The notes under the pieces: model-generated
What the model was told of the DNA's origin: nothing
Database searches by the model: none
The model's input: the letters and a program-made list of their open reading frames with translations, nothing else
Translations under genes and position numbers: made by a program
Assembly: GCA_029289235.1 (NCBI GenBank)
Contig: JARFTZ010000061.1
Location: forward strand, 1-64,000
DNA from: Gammaproteobacteria bacterium
GTDB taxonomy: Bacteria; Pseudomonadota; Gammaproteobacteria; Burkholderiales; Rhodocyclaceae
DNA: 64,000 nucleotides
Reading direction: 5' to 3'
Shown here: positions 1-8,741 of the stretch, one piece after another
Layout: each line of letters starts with the position of its first letter
Position numbering within the stretch: position 1 is the stretch's first letter

Positions 1-444
1 GTAGAGGTCGCCGAGCAGGACGAGGATGGCGATGACGCTGAAGACGATGCCGACGCCGTAGAGGGCGCCCAGCGAGATGCCGGAGGCGGGGGCCATGTTG
101 CCGAGGTTGATGACGGTCTGTTGCCAGCTGCCGTCGAGGAAGAGCCACATCATGCCGATCATCAGGACGTGGGCGATGGCCAGGAGGATGCGCTGGACCA
201 GTGGCGGGAACTTGGTGAGGACGGCATCGAAGCCGAGATGGCCGTGCTCGCGCAGGGCGATCAGGCCGGCCGTGTAGGTCATCCACGTCAGGCCCCACGA
301 GGAGAGCTCTTCCGAGACGGTGATGCCGCTGTTGAAGGCGTAGCGCAACACCACGTTGCCGAACACCATCACGATCATCCCCGCCAGGCAGGATGCAGCA
401 AAGAGTTTGAGGAGGACGAACAGATAATTCTGGAAACGCAGCAT
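1..444 (-). CDS. dctQ: TRAP transporter small permease (DctQ), 3' end cut by window
   Basis: Small membrane subunit of a tripartite ATP-independent periplasmic (TRAP) importer, which sits in the inner membrane with the large DctM subunit and takes organic acids from a periplasmic DctP receptor. The 148 visible codons give hydrophobic segments at about residues 8-30, 45-65, 85-105 and 125-148, the usual DctQ four-helix pattern; the C-terminus lies outside the window. The ATG at 444 has an AGGAAG ribosome site just upstream. DctM is not visible and would be expected beyond the left edge. A degenerate copy of its first 28 residues lies just upstream, and a divergent two-component pair suggests regulated expression. 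The substrate cannot be read from this fragment. Confidence 0.85.
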   Translation of the reverse strand, partial: MLRFQNYLFVLLKLFAASCLAGMIVMVFGNVVLRYAFNSGITVSEELSSWGLTWMTYTAGLIALREHGHLGFDAVLTKFPPLVQRILLAIAHVLMIGMMWLFLDGSWQQTVINLGNMAPASGISLGALYGVGIVFSVIAILVLLGDLY

Positions 445-559
445 ATTTCTTCCTGAAATGTGAAAACAACAGAAGGACGCAATCCGCGCTACTGCCTGCC
501 GGATCAGCAAACCTGGCGGTGGACGCCAACCCCCATCTTCAGCACGGTTGGCGGCAAGG

Positions 560-649
560 CTAAAAAAAAGCCATCACGACCATTCCCGCGAGGCAGGACG
601 CAACGAAGAGCTTAAGAAATACAATGACAAATTCATGGATAAAGAACAT
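560..649 (-). pseudogene. 29-codon duplicate of the DctQ N-terminus
   Basis: Short reading frame with its own AGGAG ribosome site, ATG at 649 and TAG stop at 560-562. About 16 of its first 28 residues match the start of the DctQ at 1-444, most strongly over KLF.ASCLAGM.VM, and the sequence before the start codon (TTTCAGGA) is also shared. After a run of eight T the frame stops and similarity ends. It looks like the remnant of a tandem duplication of the dctQ 5' end; a small membrane peptide or a translated leader controlling dctQ is also possible. Confidence 0.6.
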
Positions 650-944
650 GGCTGCTCCTGAAACAAATCGACATTTGCACACTCGTCCGCCCCTTGCAAA
701 GCAGCACAAGTAGACGCTCGATCGCTGGCGATATTAGGAAAATTGGCAAGTCACGAAAATTCGGCATTACCACTAAGGAAAAATGCCGACGGGCGCTACC
801 GCAATGGGCCGCGCAGCCCCTCCTCGCGACATTGCCACGAGGTCATTTCACCGGTGGCCGGAACATCACGTACGGGAAACACGGATGCGCAAATTGCGCG
901 GCGGAGCGAGAATTCCGACTGACTCGTCACATCAGATTGCCTCC
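650..944. other. Intergenic region between the dctQ side and the sensor kinase
   Basis: Divergent control region. It should carry promoters for the TRAP genes (leftward) and the kinase (rightward). Two GCAAA-type half sites occur near 672-700 (TTTGCAC and TTGCAAAG), but no promoter or regulator site could be assigned with confidence. The kinase frame stays open back to an ATG at 783, so a longer N-terminus cannot be excluded. Confidence 0.4.
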
Positions 945-2516
945 ATGTCAGAGAGAACAACCAAACTTGTACGCTGGACAGCGTTCATCGCCGCCTACGT
1001 CGCTCTCGACTGGGGCAGTTTCCTCCACGCGACACACGGATTGAACATCACCCCGTGGAATCCCGCACTCGCACTCGGGCTCGCCGTCTCGATGAAACAC
1101 GGCCGCGACACGATCCTTCCCTGGTTCGTTGCGCTGCTGATCGGGGAAATGCTGGTTCGCGGGCTGCCTTCCCCACTGCTCAATACGCTGATCCAGTCGG
1201 CCTGCCTCGCCGGTTGCTACAGCGGGATCGCCGACATCATCCGGAGAAACTTCAACATTTCGGGCGGATTGAGCAACCAGCGCAACTTCTTCTTCTGGCT
1301 GGCCGTCGTCGTGTTCGGCACCTTCCTGACCAGTTGTATCTACCTGCTCCTCCTCTTCTTCTCGGGACTAATCCCGGCAGAAGAGTGGCGACTTCTGGTC
1401 TTGCGCTTCTGGATCGGCGACTGTGTCGGCGCGATTGCCGCGATGCCGTTCTTCTGGATGCTCATTGAGCACCATGGACGCCTCAGGCAGGTACTCGTGC
1501 GCTGGGACACGCTTGGCTACACCAGCCTGGCCGTCATCATGGTCGGTATCGCCTTTGGTCGCTGGGAAGTCGACGACTTCAAGTATTTCCATCTCATGTT
1601 CCTGCCACTGGTCTGGGCAGCCGCGGCACAAGGATTCGCCGGTGCGGCGATTGCCGCGTTCATTCTGCAGACGGGAGTCATCGTGGCCGTGCAGTGGTTG
1701 CGGCTGCTGGACTCCATGGTTTTTGAAATGCAAATGATGGCCGCAGTCCTCGCGTCGGTCGGGTTCTACATCGGCGTGCTGATCGATGAAAGGCAGCGCA
1801 TAAACGCTGAACTCAAGCAGACCTTGCGACTGGCCGCCGCCGCCGAAATGGCCGGCGCGCTGGCCCATGAAATCAACCAGCCATTGACGGCGTTGTCCGC
1901 TTACGGAACGGTATGCGAACAACTCTTGGCACGTGGCGAAACCGGGAGTCGCTTGAGCGACACGATTGGCCGAATGGTATCGGAATCCCGTCGTGCCGCC
2001 GAAGTCGTTCGACGGCTACGCGATTTCTTTCGTACCGGCGCAACCCGTATCGAGCGAATCACCGCCCGTGACCTTCTCGCCTCCGGTACGGACTCGCTTC
2101 GCGCAAAGGCGGCGCAACTCGGAATCGAGTTGTCCGTCGCGCCCGCGCCGGAAGCCTTCCTTCTTGCCGATCGCATGCAAATGGAGGTCGTGCTGCGCAA
2201 TCTCATATCCAATGCATTCGAGGCCTTGTCGGAAAAACGTCCCGACGACCCGCGCGTCGAGGTGACTGCAATCGTCACCGACGATGCCAAGCTATGCATT
2301 ACAGTCGCAGATAACGGCCCGGGACTCTCAAGGAACGCGGTAAAGAGGGTTTTCGAACCTTTCCACTCCACGAAATCTAGCGGACTCGGACTGGGCCTTG
2401 CCATCAGCCGGGCAATCGCGGAAGCTCACGGGGGTACGCTGCTCGCCGAAGAGGCGAATCACGGAATGTTCAAACTGATCCTGCCACTCGAAGAATTGAC
2501 TGACGATGCCGATTAA
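945..2516 (+). CDS. MASE1-domain sensor histidine kinase
   Basis: Membrane-bound sensor kinase of 523 aa. Residues 1 to about 285 form a multi-helix MASE1-type membrane domain with no large periplasmic loop; a HisKA domain follows, with H-box AHEINQPL and phospho-acceptor His308. The HATPase domain shows an N-box (NLISNAFEAL), DNGPGL and the GLGLGLAI G2 box. The start at 945 is chosen because the membrane domain begins directly after it; in-frame ATGs at 783 and 885 would add up to 54 low-complexity residues, and none has a strong ribosome site. The 3' end overlaps the response regulator by 11 nt, so the two form one unit. Facing a TRAP gene, it probably controls organic-acid uptake, as DctS/DctR-type systems do; this is inferred from position. 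Confidence 0.85.
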   Translation: MSERTTKLVRWTAFIAAYVALDWGSFLHATHGLNITPWNPALALGLAVSMKHGRDTILPWFVALLIGEMLVRGLPSPLLNTLIQSACLAGCYSGIADIIRRNFNISGGLSNQRNFFFWLAVVVFGTFLTSCIYLLLLFFSGLIPAEEWRLLVLRFWIGDCVGAIAAMPFFWMLIEHHGRLRQVLVRWDTLGYTSLAVIMVGIAFGRWEVDDFKYFHLMFLPLVWAAAAQGFAGAAIAAFILQTGVIVAVQWLRLLDSMVFEMQMMAAVLASVGFYIGVLIDERQRINAELKQTLRLAAAAEMAGALAHEINQPLTALSAYGTVCEQLLARGETGSRLSDTIGRMVSESRRAAEVVRRLRDFFRTGATRIERITARDLLASGTDSLRAKAAQLGIELSVAPAPEAFLLADRMQMEVVLRNLISNAFEALSEKRPDDPRVEVTAIVTDDAKLCITVADNGPGLSRNAVKRVFEPFHSTKSSGLGLGLAISRAIAEAHGGTLLAEEANHGMFKLILPLEELTDDAD

Positions 2517-3141
2517 CCAATACACCGTATTCATTGTCGAAGACGACCCCTCTGTGCGCGACGCCTTGGGCCTGCTGCTTGGAATAAACGGGCACGCCGT
2601 TGCCCTGTTCGCCGATGCCGAGAGCTTTCTCCGAGCCTACCGCCCTGACTGGCTGGGCTGCCTGCTGATCGACATCAGGATGCCGGGCATGGATGGCCTG
2701 GCCTTGCAAAAAAGTCTTCTGGAGAAAGGCTCGACGATCCCGGTCATCATCATGACTGGCCACGGCGATGTCGGTTCGGCGCGGGAAGCGTTCCGGGCCA
2801 ATGCAGTGGACTTCCTGGAAAAGCCGATCGACCACGACAAGCTTCTCCGTGCAATCGAGGAGGCCTATTCGCGCCAGTCAGAGGAGGAAACGAAAGATCA
2901 CGCGCGAACCGAGTTCGACGGCTTGCTGCAGCAGTTGACGCCGCGCGAACGTGAGGTGATGAGCCTCGTCGTCGCCGGAAAACACAACCGGGAGATTGCC
3001 AATACCCTGGGCATCAGCGCCCGTACCGTCGAAGTTCACAAAGCGCGGATGATGACCAAACTCGGAGTGCATGGCGTTCCCGACCTTGTTCGTCTCAGCC
3101 TGACCGGACAAGGAAACGGCAAGCCTGGCGACGAGCGGTGA
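2506..3141 (+). CDS. FixJ/NarL-type response regulator
   Basis: DNA-binding response regulator of 211 aa, partner of the preceding kinase, with which it overlaps. The receiver domain (about 5-120) has acidic residues E12-D13-D14, phospho-acceptor Asp56 (LLIDIRMPG) and the conserved Lys in FLEKPID. A LuxR-type helix-turn-helix occupies about 143-205 (LTPREREVM ... GISARTVEVHKARMMTKLG). This receiver/HTH pairing is that of FixJ and TtrR/DctR-like regulators. The likely target is the divergent TRAP operon at the left edge. It ends 40 nt before the convergent leuA, and no clear terminator was seen between them. Confidence 0.88.
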   Translation: MPINQYTVFIVEDDPSVRDALGLLLGINGHAVALFADAESFLRAYRPDWLGCLLIDIRMPGMDGLALQKSLLEKGSTIPVIIMTGHGDVGSAREAFRANAVDFLEKPIDHDKLLRAIEEAYSRQSEEETKDHARTEFDGLLQQLTPREREVMSLVVAGKHNREIANTLGISARTVEVHKARMMTKLGVHGVPDLVRLSLTGQGNGKPGDER

Positions 3142-3181
3142 CGGTCGCGCCATCCCCCGCCGCGCCAAGTGTTGTCGGCAA

Positions 3182-4852
3182 CTATGCCTGCCCGCTGCCT
3201 TGCAGGCGATCCACGCCGCTGATCAGCGCCCGGATCGAGGCGGTGACGATGTTGGCGTCCATCCCGACGCCATAGCACTCCCGGTCGCCGCCCGCCAGCA
3301 TCACCTCCATGAAAGCGCAGGCCTTGGCGTCCTCGCCCTTGCCCATCGACTTTTCCTCGTAGCTGCGCACCTGGACCGGGATACCGATCGTCCCCAGCGC
3401 ATGCACGGCCGCATCGATCGGACCATTGCCCCGCCCGGTCAGGACATGTTTTTCGCCGTTTTTCTGTACGGTCAGGCGAATGCCCTGCGCACTGCCTTCC
3501 TCGAACAGGTGATGCTCGACGTACCGTAAAGGCGCTTCGCTTTCAAGATAGGTTCTGGAAAACAGCGCCCAGATATCTTCCGCTTCCATCTCGCCGCCGT
3601 GCGTATCGGTGTAGCGCTGGACCTCGCCGGAAAACTCCACCTGCAGACGCCGCGGCATGGCCACGCCATATTCGGTTTCCAGAAGATAAGCGATACCCCC
3701 TTTGCCCGACTGACTGTTGATGCGGATCACCGACTCGTAGCTGCGCCCGAGGTCGGCCGGGTCGACGGGCAGATACGGAAGGTTCCACAATTCCTCGGGC
3801 CGCTGCCGCGCAAAGCCCTTCTTGATCGCATCCTGGTGCGACCCCGAGAAGGCGGTGAATACCAGGTCGCCGACATAGGGATGGCGCGGATGGATCGGCA
3901 ACTGCGTGCAATGCTCGTAGTCGCGGGCCACGGCGTTGATATCCGAGAAATCGAGGTTCGGCGAGACGCCTTGCGTGTACATGTTGAGCGCCAGCGTCAC
4001 GAGATCGACATTGCCGGTGCGTTCGCCATTGCCAAACAGGCAGCCCTCGACGCGATCGGCGCCGGCCATCAACCCGAGTTCAGCCGCCGCCACGGCGGTG
4101 CCGCGGTCGTTGTGCGGGTGCAGGCTGATGAGGATACTGTCGCGGCGGGCGAGATGCCGATGCATCCACTCGATCTGGTCCGCATAGACGTTGGGGGTCG
4201 CCATCTCGACGGTGGTCGGCAGATTGAGGATGATCTTGTTCTCCGGCGTCGCGCCCCACGCTTCGGTCACGGCGTTGCACACTTCCAGCGCGAAATCGAG
4301 TTCGGTCGCGGTGAAGGTTTCCGGACTGTATTCAAGCACCCATTCGGTGCCGGGGTTTTCCTCGCAGAGCTGTCGAACGAGTTTGACCGCCGAGACCGCC
4401 ATGCCGATGACCTCGGCCTTCTCCATCCCGAAGACTATTTCGCGGAAAGGCCGCGAGGTGGCGTTGTAGATATGCACGATCGCCCGGCGCGCGCCCTTGA
4501 GCGCCTCGAAGGTGCGACGGATCAGCGCCTCGCGCGCCGGCGCCAGCACCTCGATGGTCACGTCGTCGGGAATGTGCTTTTCCTCGATCAGTTTGCGCAC
4601 GAAGTCGAAATCGGTTTGCGACGCCGACGGAAACGCGACTTCGATTTCCTTCACGCCGATCGCGCAGAGCCGCTTGAACATGCGCATCTTGCGCTCGACG
4701 TTCATCGGCTCGAACAGCGCTTGATTGCCGTCCCGCAGATCGGTGCTCATCCACATCGGCGCCTGGGTGATCGTGCGTCCTGGCCATTTCCGGTCATCGA
4801 GTTGAACCGGAGGGAAGGCGGAATATTTGGCAGCGGGATTTTTCAGCATCAT
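3182..4852 (-). CDS. leuA: 2-isopropylmalate synthase
   Basis: First committed enzyme of leucine synthesis: condenses acetyl-CoA with 2-oxoisovalerate to 2-isopropylmalate. At 556 aa it is the long LeuA type known from pseudomonads and actinobacteria, not the roughly 510-aa enterobacterial form. The TIM-barrel begins near residue 30 (DLRDGNQAL), with the metal-binding HPHNDRG and the [11 protein letters not shown] signature in mid-protein, and the C-terminal third is the LeuA allosteric domain for leucine feedback. Two adjacent Met codons make the start ambiguous by 3 nt. It is monocistronic and diverges from an Lrp-type regulator across 170 bp holding an AT-rich inverted repeat, so leucine-responsive control is plausible. 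Confidence 0.93.
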   Translation of the reverse strand: MMLKNPAAKYSAFPPVQLDDRKWPGRTITQAPMWMSTDLRDGNQALFEPMNVERKMRMFKRLCAIGVKEIEVAFPSASQTDFDFVRKLIEEKHIPDDVTIEVLAPAREALIRRTFEALKGARRAIVHIYNATSRPFREIVFGMEKAEVIGMAVSAVKLVRQLCEENPGTEWVLEYSPETFTATELDFALEVCNAVTEAWGATPENKIILNLPTTVEMATPNVYADQIEWMHRHLARRDSILISLHPHNDRGTAVAAAELGLMAGADRVEGCLFGNGERTGNVDLVTLALNMYTQGVSPNLDFSDINAVARDYEHCTQLPIHPRHPYVGDLVFTAFSGSHQDAIKKGFARQRPEELWNLPYLPVDPADLGRSYESVIRINSQSGKGGIAYLLETEYGVAMPRRLQVEFSGEVQRYTDTHGGEMEAEDIWALFSRTYLESEAPLRYVEHHLFEEGSAQGIRLTVQKNGEKHVLTGRGNGPIDAAVHALGTIGIPVQVRSYEEKSMGKGEDAKACAFMEVMLAGGDRECYGVGMDANIVTASIRALISGVDRLQGSGQA

Positions 4853-4947
4853 GACAGCGAACTCCTTGACTGGACGTATTCTTGGTGAGATGAATCATAG
4901 CCAAAAGACTCCGGCAGGTGCTTGCGTTCTTTAGATCGAAAACGTAT

Positions 4948-4977
4948 TGTTTTGAAACAAAACACAAGAACAAAACA
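4948..4977. promoter_or_regulatory. Inverted repeat between leuA and the Lrp-type gene
   Basis: TGTTTTG-AAA-CAAAACA is a perfect 7-bp inverted repeat at 4948-4964, and a third CAAAACA copy lies at 4971-4977. The surroundings are AT-rich within a GC-rich genome. The position between a biosynthetic gene and a divergent Lrp/AsnC regulator fits an operator, but binding is inferred. Confidence 0.45.
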
Positions 4978-5022
4978 CATCTGCGCAATTTTATTCTTTT
5001 GTTAAAGAAAACAGGGCAATTT

Positions 5023-5484
5023 ATGGAGATTGACCGCCACGATCGCCAGATTCTGAGCATCCTTCAGGAAAACGGGCGAATCAGCAATCAGGACCTGGCC
5101 GACCGCATTGGCCTCTCGCCCTCACCGTGCCTGCGACGGGTGCGCACGCTCGAAGAAGCCGGCATCGTGATCGGCTACCGCGCCCTGATCAATGCAAAGG
5201 CCCTGGGCTACACGCTGATGGCGCTCATCTACATTTCGATGGACAAGCACACGCCGGAACGTTTCGAGAACTTCGAGCGGCAGATTTTGCAGATTCCCGA
5301 AGTTCTCGAGTGCCTGCTGATCACCGGACAGGACGCCGACTATCAGATCAAGGTCGTCGTCAAGGACATGGATGCCTTCCAGGAACTCCTGCTCAACCGC
5401 ATCACGCGCATCCAGGGCGTCACCGGCGTCCATTCGAGCTTCGTCCTGCGCAAGGTCGTCGACAAGACTGCGGTGCCGGTCTGA
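5023..5484 (+). CDS. Lrp/AsnC family transcriptional regulator
   Basis: Feast/famine-type regulator of 153 aa. The N-terminal helix-turn-helix (about 5-60) shows [20 protein letters not shown] and the [10 protein letters not shown] recognition region typical of Lrp; the C-terminal half is the RAM effector/oligomerisation domain. The ATG at 5023 gives the standard family length and N-terminus; an upstream in-frame ATG at 4918 would add 35 residues of AT-rich intergenic translation. It diverges from leuA and is followed 31 nt later by an FAD oxidoreductase, so either neighbour may be a target. The name lrp is not given because several paralogues usually exist. Confidence 0.88.
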   Translation: MEIDRHDRQILSILQENGRISNQDLADRIGLSPSPCLRRVRTLEEAGIVIGYRALINAKALGYTLMALIYISMDKHTPERFENFERQILQIPEVLECLLITGQDADYQIKVVVKDMDAFQELLLNRITRIQGVTGVHSSFVLRKVVDKTAVPV

Positions 5485-5515
5485 TGACGGCATCCATCGT
5501 CGGGGGGACGAGTAC

Positions 5516-6625
5516 ATGAACATCGAGAAAACCGGCGCCGTGGTGATCGGCGCCGGCGTCGTCGGACTGGCCTGCGCCCGCGAACTGGCGCAGCGCGGCA
5601 TCGAAACGATCATTCTGGAGCGCCACGCCGAGTTCGGCCAGGAGACGAGTTCGCGCAACAGCGAGGTCATCCATGCCGGCCTCTACTACCCGGCGGGCTC
5701 GCTGAAGGCGCGCCTTTGCGTCGAAGGCAACCGCGATCTTTACGCCTATTGCGCGGATCACGGCATCGCCCACCGCCGCTGCGGAAAACTGATCGTCGCC
5801 ACGCAACCCGGGCAACTCGCTTACCTGGAAAAGCTGGAACAGCAAGCCAGGGAGAACGGTGCCGAAGCCAGCCTGTTGAGCGCGACAGAAGCGCTCGCCA
5901 TGGAGCCGCAACTTCGCTGCGTCGCCGCGCTGCACTCACCGAATACCGGCATCATTGACGCGCACGCGCTGATGCTCGCGCTGCTCGGTGATGCCGAAGC
6001 GCACGGTGCCGTGTTCTCGCCCAACTCGATGGTCAACCGGATCGACCGCAACGCCAACGCGATCGTTCTGGAGATCGACTGCGAAGGCGAGACGATGCGC
6101 CTCGCGGCGGACCATGTCGTGAACGCCGCCGGCCTGGCGGCCATCGCCCTGGCGCATGCGACGACCGGCTATCCACCTGACCGCATTCCGCCGGCGCACT
6201 TCGCAAAGGGCAACTACTACGCGTTGAGCGGCCGCGCGCCGTTTTCGCGCCTGATCTACCCCGTTCCCGAAGACGGCGGCCTGGGCGTGCACCTGACGCT
6301 GGATCTCGGCGGACAGGCGCGCTTCGGCCCGGACGTCGAATGGATCGATACGATTGATTACAACATCGATCCCCGCCGCGCCGACGGGTTCTACGCCGAG
6401 GTCCGCAAATACTGGCCGGATCTGCCGGAGCGGGCACTGGCGCCCGACTACTGCGGCATCCGCCCGAAAATTTCCGGACCGGTCGAGCCGGCCGCCGATT
6501 TCGTGCTGCGAGGCCCGGAAACCCACGGCATCGGCGGTCTCGTCAGCCTGTTCGGCATCGAATCGCCGGGACTGACGGCCTGCCTGCCGCTTGCCCGGCA
6601 CGCCTGTCGGCTTTTAGGCCTCTGA
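5516..6625 (+). CDS. FAD-dependent oxidoreductase, L-2-hydroxyglutarate oxidase-like
   Basis: DAO-superfamily flavoprotein of 369 aa. The N-terminus has the dinucleotide-binding motif [14 protein letters not shown] followed by an acidic strand end (ILERHAE), then [15 protein letters not shown], a block typical of the LhgO/L-2-hydroxyglutarate dehydrogenase family. The C-terminal part (GIRPKISGP ... [17 protein letters not shown]) also fits that family. It probably oxidises a 2-hydroxyacid such as L-2-hydroxyglutarate, passing electrons to quinone or oxygen. The ATG at 5516 has a GGGGGGA ribosome site. It lies 31 nt after the Lrp-type gene and overlaps the convergent methyltransferase by 12 nt. 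The exact substrate is unproven. Confidence 0.78.
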   Translation: MNIEKTGAVVIGAGVVGLACARELAQRGIETIILERHAEFGQETSSRNSEVIHAGLYYPAGSLKARLCVEGNRDLYAYCADHGIAHRRCGKLIVATQPGQLAYLEKLEQQARENGAEASLLSATEALAMEPQLRCVAALHSPNTGIIDAHALMLALLGDAEAHGAVFSPNSMVNRIDRNANAIVLEIDCEGETMRLAADHVVNAAGLAAIALAHATTGYPPDRIPPAHFAKGNYYALSGRAPFSRLIYPVPEDGGLGVHLTLDLGGQARFGPDVEWIDTIDYNIDPRRADGFYAEVRKYWPDLPERALAPDYCGIRPKISGPVEPAADFVLRGPETHGIGGLVSLFGIESPGLTACLPLARHACRLLGL

Positions 6626-7777
6626 GTTTCCCCGGCCAGGCCGGTTGCTCCCGGCCACCATCCTGAACTCGAACAGCCGGCACTCGATGGCACCGTTGAA
6701 CAGCGGCGTTTTCTTGCCGGGCGTCAGGCGCATCAGCTTGGGCAGGCGCAGGTCGGCGGTCAGCAGACACGCCGTCCAGCCGGCGAATTTCTGCTTCAGC
6801 GCGCTGGCGAGCTGCGGATACAGCGCGGCGAGCTCCTCCTGATCGGAGAGGCGTTCACCGTACGGCAGGTTGGCGATCAGGATGCCGCTGGCGGCCGGTG
6901 CGTCGATTTCGAGGAAATCGCCGGAACTCAAGGTCACGGCCGGCAACAGGCCGGCGCGATCGAGGTTGGCCAGCGCCGCGCGCACGGCCACAGGCGAGAT
7001 GTCGCTGCCGAAAATCTGCGCGTGCTGCGCCGGTTTCTCGGCCTCCTGAGCGGCATCGAGCAAGTCTCTCCAGACATCCAGCTGGAAGTTGCGCAACCGC
7101 TGGAAGCCGAAACTGCGCCCGCTCGCCCCGGGCGCGATGTTCAGGGCCACCTGCGCCGCCTCGGTGAGGAAGGTGCCGCTGCCGCACATCGGGTCGAGCA
7201 AGGGCATTCCGGGCTGCCAGCCGGAGAGGCGCAAGATGCCTGCCGCAAGGTTTTCCTTGAGCGGCGCCTCCACCGTTTTCTGGCGCAAACCTCGCTGGTA
7301 GAGCGGCGCGCCGGAGGTGTCGATGTACAACGTGCATTCGTCGGCGGTGAGAAAGCCGTGGATGCGCACGCCCGGCTCGCGCGTATCGACGCTCGGCCGC
7401 TTGCCGGTATCGGCGCGGAAGCGGTCACAGATCGCGTCCTTGATGCGCAAGGTGATGAACTCCAGGCTCTTCAGCGGGCTCTTGACGGCGACCACGTCGA
7501 CGCGCAGCGTCTGCTCGGCAGAAAACCACCGGGGCCACGGCGTGTCCAGCGCCAGCCGGTAGATGTCGTCCTCGCGCGCATACCTTCCGTGCGCCACGCG
7601 CCACAACACGCGGGTAGCGATGCGCGAATGCAGGTTAACCGCGTAGCAGGTCGCCCAGTCAGCCAAAAAATGTACGCCGCCGGGCACGATCCGCGAGTCA
7701 GCGCCCCCCAGGCTCGTCAGGTCTTCCGCCAGCAGCGGCTCAAGCCCGCGCGGACACGTTGCAAAGTATTTTTCCAC
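6614..7777 (-). CDS. THUMP-domain class I rRNA (guanine-N2) methyltransferase, RlmL-like
   Basis: SAM-dependent RNA methyltransferase of 387 aa. It begins with the short ferredoxin-like element of this family ([15 protein letters not shown]), followed by a THUMP RNA-binding domain to about residue 155. The methyltransferase domain has the SAM motif [15 protein letters not shown] near 190-205 and the catalytic NLPYGER motif near 305, as in RlmL/YcbY N-terminal and Trm14-type m2G enzymes. It lacks the fused RlmK half found in E. coli RlmL. The expected substrate is 23S rRNA G2445, by family. It overlaps the end of the oxidoreductase gene and is followed on the same strand side by an epimerase gene 32 nt upstream. 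Confidence 0.85.
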   Translation of the reverse strand: MEKYFATCPRGLEPLLAEDLTSLGGADSRIVPGGVHFLADWATCYAVNLHSRIATRVLWRVAHGRYAREDDIYRLALDTPWPRWFSAEQTLRVDVVAVKSPLKSLEFITLRIKDAICDRFRADTGKRPSVDTREPGVRIHGFLTADECTLYIDTSGAPLYQRGLRQKTVEAPLKENLAAGILRLSGWQPGMPLLDPMCGSGTFLTEAAQVALNIAPGASGRSFGFQRLRNFQLDVWRDLLDAAQEAEKPAQHAQIFGSDISPVAVRAALANLDRAGLLPAVTLSSGDFLEIDAPAASGILIANLPYGERLSDQEELAALYPQLASALKQKFAGWTACLLTADLRLPKLMRLTPGKKTPLFNGAIECRLFEFRMVAGSNRPGRGNSEA

Positions 7778-7809
7778 GGCAAATCCTCAAAAATTGCGCG
7801 GCATTCCTG

Positions 7810-8703
7810 TCAAGACACGCCACCAGTGTTTATTTCGCGCCAGGCGGCATCGATCCCCTCGACGACCTGCGCATAACGCAACCCTACCCGCAACTCACGG
7901 CCGATGCGCCGGTTATCCAGCCGCCGCGACTCGCTCATGAACGACAGCTGAACCGGCGACAGCGTCTTTTCCGCTTCCTCGCGCGAAATGCGCGGCGGAC
8001 GCGGCAGCCCGAAACGATCGGCGACGAGATCGAAATACTCGCCCATCTTCAGATGCGACGCGTCCGAGGCGTTATACACCCGGTTCGGCAAGCCACGCCG
8101 CAAAGCGGCGACCGCCAGCATCGCCAGGTCGTCGGCGTGGATGTGGTTGGTAAACACGTCGTCTTCCGCGGCCAACACGGGCGTGCCGCGCTGCAGGCGC
8201 TCGAGCGGCAGCCGGTCGGCGGCGTAGATGCCCGGCGCGCGCAGGATGCTCAGGCACGTTCCGGCAGTGCGCCCGAAACGCCGCAGCTGTTGCTCGGCAT
8301 CGACACGCCGCCGGGCACGTGGTGTCTGCGGGCGCAAACGGCGGGTTTCCGGCACGCGCTCACCGGCGCAATCGCCATAAACCCCGCTCGTACTGATGTA
8401 CACCAGACGCTGTGGTAGACTTTTCCCGCTGCGCAACGCCGCCAGCAGCCGACGCATCCGGGGATCCCCGGCACCACGCTCCGGAGGCGGCGCGAAATGC
8501 AACACCACATCGGCCAGGCCGGACAGTCGACGCAGGCTGTTTCGCTGATCGAGGTCGGCAATCAGCGGGAGAACGCCCTGGGCGCGCCAGAATGGCGCCT
8601 GTACCGGATCGCGCACCAAGGCAATGACCCGGTAACGGCCAAGCAGCAGCGGGAGGGTTCGGCGGGCGACGTCGCCACACCCGACAATCAGAAGTGTTTG
8701 CAC
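7810..8703 (-). CDS. NAD(P)-dependent epimerase/dehydratase family protein
   Basis: Extended short-chain dehydrogenase-like protein of 297 aa. The N-terminus MQTLLIVGCGDVARRTLPLL carries a Rossmann glycine motif of the GCGDVG type seen in YeeZ-like proteins. YISTSGVYGDCAG holds the Ser and Tyr expected of the active site, but the canonical YxxxK lysine is not evident: the following region is arginine-rich, RRRVDAEQQLR. NHIHADDLA, further on, is common in epimerases. The substrate is unknown. It starts 38 nt before, and divergently from, the ferredoxin-type reductase gene. Confidence 0.75.
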   Translation of the reverse strand: MQTLLIVGCGDVARRTLPLLLGRYRVIALVRDPVQAPFWRAQGVLPLIADLDQRNSLRRLSGLADVVLHFAPPPERGAGDPRMRRLLAALRSGKSLPQRLVYISTSGVYGDCAGERVPETRRLRPQTPRARRRVDAEQQLRRFGRTAGTCLSILRAPGIYAADRLPLERLQRGTPVLAAEDDVFTNHIHADDLAMLAVAALRRGLPNRVYNASDASHLKMGEYFDLVADRFGLPRPPRISREEAEKTLSPVQLSFMSESRRLDNRRIGRELRVGLRYAQVVEGIDAAWREINTGGVS

Positions 8704-8741
8704 GCGGGGATTTTACCGGAATCACCCCGCCGGGAGACTTC

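Noticed and set aside
783-944. N-terminal extension of the sensor kinase
   Set aside because: The added residues are Arg/Pro-rich without a membrane segment or family similarity, and the membrane domain starts right after the ATG at 945; kept as an alternative only.
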